This document shows positions 21,533 to 27,150 of a DNA stretch of 29,504 nt, one piece after another. This stretch comes from IMCC26077 sp964418325 (GTDB lineage Bacteria; Actinomycetota; Actinomycetes; Nanopelagicales; Nanopelagicaceae). Made by a program: the position numbers and the translations under genes. The notes beneath the pieces are model-generated. The model saw only the letters and a list, made by a program, of their open reading frames with translations. It made no database searches and was not told the DNA's origin. Each line of letters starts with the position of its first letter. The first letter of the stretch is position 1. The stretch covers positions 1 to 29,504 of the forward strand of contig CAYQLC010000017.1 of NCBI GenBank assembly GCA_964418325.1, in the 5' to 3' direction.

Positions 21533-22498
21533 ATGGGCAGCTATCGTCCCGAAATCCAATCTCGATTAATACGTGATCTCGAGCCAGTGGTCGCCAGCGA
21601 GCTAGAGCGCCACCTTGCTACACAAAAAGATTGGTATCCGCACGAATACGTGCCATGGAGCGAGGGCCGCACCTTTGCTGGGCCGCTCAATGGCGATGCA
21701 TGGGAGGCGAAAGATTCCAAGCTCACCGCAGTGGCTCAAGATTCTTTGGTGATCAATCTTTTAACGGAAGATAACCTGCCCAGTTATCACACTGAAATTG
21801 CGATCGCGATGGGGCGCGATGGGGCGTGGGGTAATTGGATCAATCGCTGGACTGCCGAAGAGGCGCGCCATGGAATTGTGCTCCGTGATTATCTAATGGC
21901 AACCCGCGGAGTCGATCCCAATGAATTAGAAGATCTGCGCATGGCTCATATGTCAGTGGGATTTCAGACTCCCTACGAAGATGACATGCTGCATACCGTT
22001 GCTTATGTAACTTTTCAGGAGTTGGCGACGCGAATTTCGCACCGAAATACTGGGAAAATCTCGGCGGACCCGATCTGCGAGGGAATGCTCACTCGGGTTG
22101 CTCTCGATGAGAACCTCCATATGCTTTTTTATCGAAATTTGCTCGGAGCTGCTCTCCAATTGGAACCTGATGCAACACTGGAGGCGATTGCCGATGTATT
22201 GGAGAACTTCGCAATGCCTGGTTATGGCATTCCTGGTTTTGCACGCAAGTCAGTGCAGATTGCGCTCGCCGGAATTTATGATCTCGATTTACATCTCAAC
22301 GAGGTAGTGACCCCCGTTCTACGCGCTTGGGGTATCTTTGAATTGACCGGTTTAAGCGGGGAGGGCGAGCGTCACCGCGCCAGAATCGCGAACCTCATCG
22401 ATCGGACCGCCACCGATGTCGCACGGTTCACAGAGAAGCGAGCGGCGCATTTTGACCGGCTAACCGCCCGTGGGATCGAATTTTTGAGGCTTTCTTGA
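21533..22498 (+). CDS. Acyl-ACP (stearoyl-ACP type) desaturase, DesA family
   Basis: This 321-residue soluble ferritin-like di-iron protein would introduce a double bond into acyl chains on acyl carrier protein, adjusting membrane or envelope lipids. All six expected metal ligands are present: E79 (in TEDNLPSYH), E110 and H113 (EEARH), E163 (FQELATR), E193 and H196 (DENLH). The length fits the mycobacterial DesA1/DesA2 type. A longer TTG start at 21509 exists, but ATG 21533 with GAGG 6 nt upstream and GAGGAAGG a little further is preferred. The start lies just after a 22-bp inverted repeat, suggesting lipid-responsive repression. Electron donors are not encoded here. Position of the double bond is unknown. 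Confidence 0.9.
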   Translation: MGSYRPEIQSRLIRDLEPVVASELERHLATQKDWYPHEYVPWSEGRTFAGPLNGDAWEAKDSKLTAVAQDSLVINLLTEDNLPSYHTEIAIAMGRDGAWGNWINRWTAEEARHGIVLRDYLMATRGVDPNELEDLRMAHMSVGFQTPYEDDMLHTVAYVTFQELATRISHRNTGKISADPICEGMLTRVALDENLHMLFYRNLLGAALQLEPDATLEAIADVLENFAMPGYGIPGFARKSVQIALAGIYDLDLHLNEVVTPVLRAWGIFELTGLSGEGERHRARIANLIDRTATDVARFTEKRAAHFDRLTARGIEFLRLS

Positions 22499-22614
22499 GC
22501 TTTGACCTAGACACGCCCCGGAGCAGGTAGAAATTTCCACGAAGTTAGGCATAATTCGCCGGCGAGTGGCGTTATACAAGAGGACTACTAGGAGAGATAA
22601 GGGGGCGATGAACG

Positions 22615-22911
22615 ATGGCAACCGATTATGACTCCCCGCGGAAAACCGACGAAGAGCTCCACGAAGAGAGCCTTGAAGAATTAAAAGCGCGTCAAGCCGA
22701 TAAGAAATCTGGTCAAGTAGATATCGATGAGGCCGAAGCCGCAGAGAATCTTGAACTCCCAGGCGCCGATCTCTCTGGCGAAGAGTTGACTGTTCGAGTT
22801 CTTCCTCGCCAAGTGGATGAATTCACCTGCTCTAAGTGTTTCTTGGTTCATCACCGCTCCCAGTTAGTCAAGGGTGAGGGAGCTACAGCAGTCTGCCGCG
22901 AGTGCGCGTAA
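22615..22911 (+). CDS. DUF4193 family protein with C-terminal zinc ribbon
   Basis: This 98-residue acidic protein is specific to actinobacteria. The first 60 residues are Glu/Asp-rich and helical (EELHEESLEELKARQADKK, VDIDEAEAAE). The C-terminal 30 carry C72-x-x-C75 and C94-x-x-C97, a four-cysteine zinc-ribbon-like site. Function is unknown for the family. In M. tuberculosis the homologous gene (Rv2699c, from memory) lies by dut and suhB, as here. AGGAGA and GGGGG lie upstream. An overlapping out-of-frame ATG at 22608 is ignored. Its stop codon TAA forms the first half of the -10-like box of the next gene. Confidence 0.85.
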   Translation: MATDYDSPRKTDEELHEESLEELKARQADKKSGQVDIDEAEAAENLELPGADLSGEELTVRVLPRQVDEFTCSKCFLVHHRSQLVKGEGATAVCRECA

Positions 22912-22914
22912 ACT
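22909..22914 (+). promoter_or_regulatory. Candidate -10 (TAAACT) built on the DUF4193 stop codon
   Basis: TAAACT ends 7 nt before ATG 22922, and its first three bases are the DUF4193 stop codon. It supports starting the thioesterase at 22922 rather than at an in-frame start inside DUF4193 (22874). Confidence 0.5.
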
Positions 22915-22921
22915 CGTAAGC

Positions 22922-23506
22922 ATGTCGCGGATTCCCAGCACCACGCCTCCTCCCGAAGCGCAAATCCCACCGCGCCATCCAAAAGCTCCTCTTCCAGGGA
23001 CAAAAATTCCCTCACACTTTGGCCACTGTTTTGGCTGTGGCGACTTACATCCCACTGGATTGCATTTAGTCGCACATGCCGGGCAGGGGCAGAATCTCAC
23101 AGCAACTTTTACTGTCACTCCCGATCACCAAGGTGCGCCAGGTCTGGCGCATGGGGGTTTACTCTCACTCGCCTTCGATGAAGCGCTGGGAAAGTTGATG
23201 TGGCTGATTCGCTCTCCAGCGGTAACAGCGCGCCTAGAGACAGATTTTCTTAAACCCGTTCCGATGGGTTCGACGCTGTACATCACGGCAGAGATTGCAG
23301 GGCAAGTCAATCGCAAGGTGTACACCCGCGCCGAGGGGCACCTAGAGAGTTTCGATGGGCCAGTAGCGGTGCGAGCAGCTGCACTTTTTGTCATCGTACC
23401 CATGAAACATTTCCTCGAAAATGCTCCCCAGGAATATATAAAGCACCTTCGCGAACATCCAGAGTTACTTGCTTTTGTCGATCCTGATTTTGAGATTAAT
23501 CCATGA
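22922..23506 (+). CDS. PaaI-family hotdog thioesterase
   Basis: This 194-residue protein has a Pro-rich N-terminal extension (about 1-32), a C36-F-G-C39-G-D motif, then the hotdog core with the family's active-site stretch L-A-H77-G78-G79-L-L-S-L-A-F-D86 and strands LETDFLKPVPMG and KVYTRAEGHLE. Such enzymes hydrolyse acyl-CoA or acyl-ACP thioesters; the substrate here is unknown. Its place between DUF4193 and dut, overlapping dut by ATGA, makes the thioesterase, dut and DUF3159 a likely operon. The N-terminal CxxC pair is unusual for the core fold and may bind metal or simply be conserved in the subfamily. A role in lipid turnover alongside the nearby desaturase is speculation. Confidence 0.85.
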   Translation: MSRIPSTTPPPEAQIPPRHPKAPLPGTKIPSHFGHCFGCGDLHPTGLHLVAHAGQGQNLTATFTVTPDHQGAPGLAHGGLLSLAFDEALGKLMWLIRSPAVTARLETDFLKPVPMGSTLYITAEIAGQVNRKVYTRAEGHLESFDGPVAVRAAALFVIVPMKHFLENAPQEYIKHLREHPELLAFVDPDFEINP

Positions 23507-23940
23507 CCGATCTACTTATTCAGCAGTTAGATGAAGAACTTCCCTTGCCACGATTTGCAAAGGCAGGTGATGCCGGCGCTGATCTCTATGCTCGGGTTGA
23601 TTTGACGCTCGCACCAGGTGAGCGCGCGCTGATGCCTACCGGTATTGCTATCGCATTACCTCCAGGATTTGCAGCTTTTATTCACCCAAGATCAGGTCTT
23701 GCAATTCGCGATGGACTCTCTATGGTCAATGCGCCAGGGACAATAGATGCCTCATATCGCGGAGAGATTCAAGTGATTCTCATCAACCTTGATGCGAAAA
23801 ACACCATCAACATTAAGCGTGGTGATCGAATCGCGCAGTTAGTCATTCAACGTATCGAGAATGTACATTTCGTTCCCGTCTCCCATCTCCCAGGAACTGA
23901 GCGTGGTTCGGGCGGCTTTGGTTCTACGGGAAAGCAGTGA
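23503..23940 (+). CDS. dut: Deoxyuridine 5'-triphosphate nucleotidohydrolase (dUTPase)
   Basis: This 145-residue trimeric dUTPase converts dUTP to dUMP and pyrophosphate, preventing uracil incorporation and supplying thymidylate synthesis. All five motifs are present in order: I A-G-D-A-G-A-D-L (21-28), II P-R-S-G-L-A (62-67), III V-N-A-P-G-T-I-D82-A-S-Y-R-G with the catalytic Asp, IV R-G-D-R-I-A-Q-L (106-113) and V the Gly-rich G-S-G-G-F-G-S-T-G tail (135-143). The length is typical. Its start overlaps the thioesterase stop by 4 nt (ATGA), so it is translationally coupled. The DUF3159 gene begins 4 nt after its stop. Confidence 0.96.
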   Translation: MTDLLIQQLDEELPLPRFAKAGDAGADLYARVDLTLAPGERALMPTGIAIALPPGFAAFIHPRSGLAIRDGLSMVNAPGTIDASYRGEIQVILINLDAKNTINIKRGDRIAQLVIQRIENVHFVPVSHLPGTERGSGGFGSTGKQ

Positions 23941-23944
23941 TGAC

Positions 23945-24586
23945 ATGAGTGAAGAACAGAAGAAAAAAGTCCTCGAGGCATTTGGTGGTAAGCGTGGGCT
24001 GATCGACTCTGGAGTTCCAGCGCTAGTCTTCCTCGTCGTTTTTAATCTTCGCGATTCACTACGAGATGCCATCTATGGCGCACTTGCGCTCTCGCTTCTT
24101 TTAACTATTTGGCGGTTGATTCGCAGAGACACTCTCCAGCATGCTCTCTCCGGGATTGTTGGTGTACTCATCTGCGCCTGGTTTGCACGCAATAGCGGCA
24201 AGGCTGAAGATTTCTATCTTCCCGGATTGATTACCAACGTTGTTTACGGCACGGTCTACTTGATCGCTAATCTGGCTGGGTTTCCGGTTCTGGGTTTGAT
24301 TCTCGGGCCGATCCTGGGTGAGAATCTTGCTTGGCGAAAAGATCCAGCGCGAAAACGTGCGTACATCAATGCCAGTTGGCTATGGGTAGCTCTCTTTATC
24401 TCACGCTTGATTGTCCAATATCCGTTATACAAGTCAGGAAATGTTGACTTACTGGGAATCGCACGCCTGGCGATGGGTTACCCACTCTTCCTGGCAGTCG
24501 TATGGGGAAGTTGGTTAATAATCCGCGCAGTTCCAGTGACTAAAGTCGAGGAACGAAATGGTGACGAGAATAAAGAGGTAAGTTAA
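23945..24586 (+). CDS. DUF3159 integral membrane protein
   Basis: This 213-residue protein begins MSEEQKKKVLEAFGGKRGLIDSG, an amphipathic cytosolic segment followed by about five to six hydrophobic helices (FLVVFNLRDSL, GALALSLLLTIW, ALSGIVGVLICAWFA, LITNVVYGTVYLIANLAG, WLWVALFISRLIVQYPLY and LAMGYPLFLAVVWGSWLII). The pattern, with the G-L-I-D-x-G-x-P start and the A-R-N-S-G-K-A-E-D-F-Y-L-P-G loop, matches the actinobacterial DUF3159 family. Function is unknown. It follows dut by 4 nt, so it is very likely co-transcribed. In other actinobacteria a DUF3710 and an OB-fold gene usually separate dut from this gene; both are absent here. ATG 23945 is used because upstream in-frame codons overlap dut. 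Confidence 0.82.
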   Translation: MSEEQKKKVLEAFGGKRGLIDSGVPALVFLVVFNLRDSLRDAIYGALALSLLLTIWRLIRRDTLQHALSGIVGVLICAWFARNSGKAEDFYLPGLITNVVYGTVYLIANLAGFPVLGLILGPILGENLAWRKDPARKRAYINASWLWVALFISRLIVQYPLYKSGNVDLLGIARLAMGYPLFLAVVWGSWLIIRAVPVTKVEERNGDENKEVS

Positions 24587-24592
24587 CTCGAA

Positions 24593-25252
24593 CTAACGGG
24601 GAGCAAAGCAGCTCTGCAAGTTCCGCTCGGCGCCCGCTCCTGCGACAAAGAGCAACTCATCTCCTGGAGCGAAAGAATCAGTTGGCTGTGCCGCGATTAC
24701 TCGACCATCTCGCAGAATGGCAGCAAGGGCGCACTCATCGGGTAATTCCACCTCGTTGACTTGTTTTCCAATACACGGACTATCTTCTGGAAGGGTGATC
24801 TCCACCAAACTGGCATCGCCCTCGCTCAGTGAGAAGAGTTTGACTAGGTCGCCCACAGAAACTGCTTCTTCGACAAGTGCCGAGAGCATTCTTGGTGTGG
24901 AGACCGATACATCAACGCCCCACGATCCATCAAAAAGCCATTCATTCTTTGGATGGTTGACCCGTGCGACTACCCGAGGGACTCCATATTCAGTCTTAGC
25001 AAGAAAAGAGACGACGAGATTTACTTTGTCATCGCCGGTTGCAGCAACGAGGACATTACATATCTCTAGTTTTGCATTATCGAGGGAGACAATCTCGCAA
25101 GCATCAGCAAGAAGCCAATCAGCATCGGGAACGGATTCCATTTTCATCGCTTTAGGGTCTTTATCAATAAGTAATACCTCATGACCATTACTTAATAACT
25201 CGCGAGCAATCGATCGCCCGACATTTCCGGCTCCAGCGATTGCAACGCGCAC
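24593..25252 (-). CDS. TrkA-type K+ transport regulatory subunit (second of pair)
   Basis: This 219-residue protein has an N-terminal RCK/TrkA Rossmann domain starting M-R-V-A-I-A-G-A-G-N-V-G, with an acidic residue at the end of strand two (LLIDKD) expected to hold NAD(H). A C-terminal TrkA_C-like domain begins near residue 135 and includes PCIGKQVNEVELP. It likely forms a hetero- or homo-oligomeric gating ring on a K+ channel with the adjacent TrkA. It starts with GTG, overlapping the upstream TrkA stop by one base (TAGTG), so the pair is translated together. M. tuberculosis carries the pair as CeoB/CeoC (TrkB/TrkA). No permease gene sits next to it here. Confidence 0.88.
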   Translation of the reverse strand: MRVAIAGAGNVGRSIARELLSNGHEVLLIDKDPKAMKMESVPDADWLLADACEIVSLDNAKLEICNVLVAATGDDKVNLVVSFLAKTEYGVPRVVARVNHPKNEWLFDGSWGVDVSVSTPRMLSALVEEAVSVGDLVKLFSLSEGDASLVEITLPEDSPCIGKQVNEVELPDECALAAILRDGRVIAAQPTDSFAPGDELLFVAGAGAERNLQSCFAPR

Positions 25253-25914
25253 TAGTGTCCCGCCGGTGGTTCTGACAGAGTCTTTTCGATTGCGGGCAGA
25301 TCTCTCTCATTCATCATGAGGTGGACGAGATCACCCTCTTGAATGACGGTGTGTTCATCAATCAACATCCCTTTACCGAGCCGGGTAATTAAGGCAACGC
25401 GAGCTCCGGTGCTGCTTTCAACAAGGGTGGCCGGATGGCCGTACCACGAAGAATCTAAGTGAACCTCTGCTAGGCGAATGGTTCCACTGGCATCTTGCCA
25501 CTCCGAGAGTGAACCTTCGGGAATCAATCTTCGCAAAATCTGATCTGCCGTCCATACAACGGTGGCAACGGTGGGGATACCTAGTCGCTGATAGATCTCG
25601 GCTCGACCCGGGTCGTAGATTCGAGCGACCACGTTAGCTACGCCGAAGTTCTCGCGAGCAACGCGGGCTGCAAGAATGTTGGAGTTGTCTCCATTACTCA
25701 CCGCAGCAAAAGCTTCAGCGCGTTCGATTCCCGCTTGTATAAGTATGTCTCGATCAAAACCCACGCCAGTCAAGGTAATGCCTTGGAAATTTGGACCTAG
25801 TCGGCGAAATGCCTCGCGGTTTTGATCGATGATGGCGACGGTATGGCCAGCCTCTTCCAGGCGTTGAGCGATCAGAGTGCCAACTCGACCGCACCCCATC
25901 ACAACGATGTGCAT
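25252..25914 (-). CDS. TrkA-type K+ transport regulatory subunit (first of pair)
   Basis: This 220-residue protein begins M-H-I-V-V-M-G-C-G-R-V-G-T, the G-x-G-x-x-G dinucleotide-binding start, with D30 at the strand-two end (AIIDQN). A C-terminal TrkA_C-like domain carries the G-D-L-V-H-L-M-M strand. Regulatory subunits of this kind bind nucleotide and control K+ uptake through TrkH/KtrB or KUP-type membrane partners; the partner here is unknown. It heads a two-gene operon and starts 6 nt after a TAAATT box on the minus strand, so it is probably leaderless. It is divergent from the TRAM methyltransferase across only 51 bp. Confidence 0.9.
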   Translation of the reverse strand: MHIVVMGCGRVGTLIAQRLEEAGHTVAIIDQNREAFRRLGPNFQGITLTGVGFDRDILIQAGIERAEAFAAVSNGDNSNILAARVARENFGVANVVARIYDPGRAEIYQRLGIPTVATVVWTADQILRRLIPEGSLSEWQDASGTIRLAEVHLDSSWYGHPATLVESSTGARVALITRLGKGMLIDEHTVIQEGDLVHLMMNERDLPAIEKTLSEPPAGH

Positions 25915-25920
25915 ACGAGC

Positions 25921-25926
25921 AATTTA
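25921..25926 (-). promoter_or_regulatory. Candidate -10 (TAAATT), leaderless trkA pair
   Basis: Read on the minus strand, TAAATT ends 6 nt before ATG 25914. It shares a 51-bp divergent spacer with the box at 25954. Confidence 0.55.
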
Positions 25927-25953
25927 CACCCGTATTTCCCTCCACCTACGCAC

Positions 25954-25959
25954 TACTCT
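25954..25959 (+). promoter_or_regulatory. Candidate -10 (TACTCT), leaderless RNA methyltransferase
   Basis: TACTCT ends 6 nt before GTG 25966. It supports that GTG as the true start and points to a leaderless transcript. Confidence 0.5.
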
Positions 25960-25965
25960 TCCTGA

Positions 25966-27123
25966 GTGGCGCAAGTGGCGAAATCCTCGCGGAAATTCCT
26001 CCTGGGGGAGCGGGTTGAACTCGACGTTTCGGCAATCGCGCATGGCGGGCAGGCTATTGCGCGCGTGGATGGATGGGTCATTTTCCTCAGGTACGCGATT
26101 CCGGGTGAACGAGTCGTTGCTGAAATCACTGAAGTGGGCAAGAGCTTCCATCGCGCAGACGTGGTCGAGGTCATCACCGCATCACCCGACCGAATCACCC
26201 CGCAGTGTCAATACTTTCATCCAGGTGGATGTGGAGGGTGCGACTTCCAACACATCTCATTAGAGCGTCAACGATTACTCAAATCGCAGGTAATCACCGA
26301 ACAGTTCCAACGGGTGGCAAAACTGGATATCACCGTGCCAGTGCTCGAGGTGGCAGCAGGAAGTGCTACGGGAATTCGTTACCGAACTCGCCTCACATTA
26401 CATATTGATGGAGATGGAGCAGCGGGCTTCCATAAGGCTCGCTCTCATGAAGTTCTTCCGATAGGCGATTGTGTAGTTGTCGCAGAGAAAGTGGAGATCA
26501 GAGAGATTCTTGCCCAGCGCTACCGAGGAATGAGCGAGCTAACGATCCCTGATCAGATGCGAAGAGAGCAGATCTCTGTTCGGGGCAAGCTCTATCAATT
26601 CCAGGTTAGTCGAGAGAGTTTCTGGCAGGGCCATATGAGAGCGGCTGAAGTTCTCGGTGCGGCAGCGCTAGATATCCTGCAACCTCAACCTGGCGAGCGG
26701 GCCCTTGATCTCTACGGAGGAGTGGGACTCTTCGGTACATTGCTTGCCGATCACGGCGCCGAGGTCGACATCATCGAATCGAACGTTGCTGCAGTCCGCG
26801 ACGGCCAATCTAATCTCAAAGAATTTCCCAATGTTCGTTATCACCTTGGTGATGTTGCCAAGAAAATCTCCGAAATAGAACGGGCCGATATCGTCCTGCT
26901 CGACCCACCCCGGAGCGGAGCAGATTTTGCTGTCTTGAAGAAGATTGCTGCGCTCAACCCCCGAATGATTTGTTATATCTCGTGCGACCCTGCCTCGCTT
27001 GCTCGCGATTGTGCTCGATTAGCCGAGCTCGGGTACGAGATAGCCAGCGCCAGCGCATATGACCTCTTCCCGCAGACCGCTCATATTGAGTGCGTTTTCT
27101 CCTTCAAAAGGGTAATATCTTGA
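25966..27123 (+). CDS. TRAM-domain 23S rRNA/tRNA m5U methyltransferase (RlmCD/TrmA family)
   Basis: This 385-residue SAM-dependent RNA methyltransferase would make 5-methyluridine in rRNA or tRNA. An N-terminal TRAM RNA-binding domain (about 12-70) is followed by a [4Fe-4S] motif C81-x7-C89-G-G-C92-D with the fourth ligand likely C169. The catalytic domain has the SAM loop ALDLYGGVGLFG (246-257), the D-P-P-R-S-G motif (313-318), the nucleophile C340 in SCDPASLARD and a terminal H-I-E375-C general-base motif. All key residues are present. The start is GTG 25966, favoured by a TACTCT box 6 nt upstream. Its stop codon lies inside the palindrome in front of aconitase. The target nucleotide cannot be assigned from sequence alone. 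Confidence 0.9.
   Translation: MAQVAKSSRKFLLGERVELDVSAIAHGGQAIARVDGWVIFLRYAIPGERVVAEITEVGKSFHRADVVEVITASPDRITPQCQYFHPGGCGGCDFQHISLERQRLLKSQVITEQFQRVAKLDITVPVLEVAAGSATGIRYRTRLTLHIDGDGAAGFHKARSHEVLPIGDCVVVAEKVEIREILAQRYRGMSELTIPDQMRREQISVRGKLYQFQVSRESFWQGHMRAAEVLGAAALDILQPQPGERALDLYGGVGLFGTLLADHGAEVDIIESNVAAVRDGQSNLKEFPNVRYHLGDVAKKISEIERADIVLLDPPRSGADFAVLKKIAALNPRMICYISCDPASLARDCARLAELGYEIASASAYDLFPQTAHIECVFSFKRVIS
27113..27118 (+). promoter_or_regulatory. Candidate -10 (TAATAT) for the aconitase gene
   Basis: TAATAT lies at the end of the methyltransferase gene. A transcript from about 27125 would carry a 26-nt leader that includes AGGG 6 nt before ATG 27151. A second hexamer, TAAATT at 27132-27137, is an alternative but would remove that ribosome-binding site. 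Both overlap or flank the palindrome at 27116. Confidence 0.4.
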
Positions 27124-27133
27124 TATCAAGATA
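27116..27133 (+). promoter_or_regulatory. Perfect 18-bp palindrome (candidate operator) upstream of aconitase
   Basis: TATCTTGATATCAAGATA is identical to its own reverse complement over all 18 bases. It spans the methyltransferase stop codon and the likely transcription start of the aconitase gene. A perfect dyad with no loop suits a dimeric DNA-binding protein rather than a terminator. Aconitase genes in other actinobacteria are controlled by TetR regulators (AcnR in Corynebacterium, Rv1474c in M. tuberculosis); this sequence has not been matched to either. Confidence 0.65.
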
Positions 27134-27150
27134 AATTGTGAGGGCGGGCG

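Noticed and set aside
22550..22578. CATAAT and TATACA hexamers upstream of DUF4193 as a promoter
   Set aside because: Spacing to any -35-like element is poor and two boxes compete; evidence is too weak to list as a feature.
24578..24585. GTAAGTTA, matching the desaturase operator half-site, at the end of DUF3159
   Set aside because: It is a single half-site within a coding sequence between convergent gene ends, with no partner half-site; probably chance.
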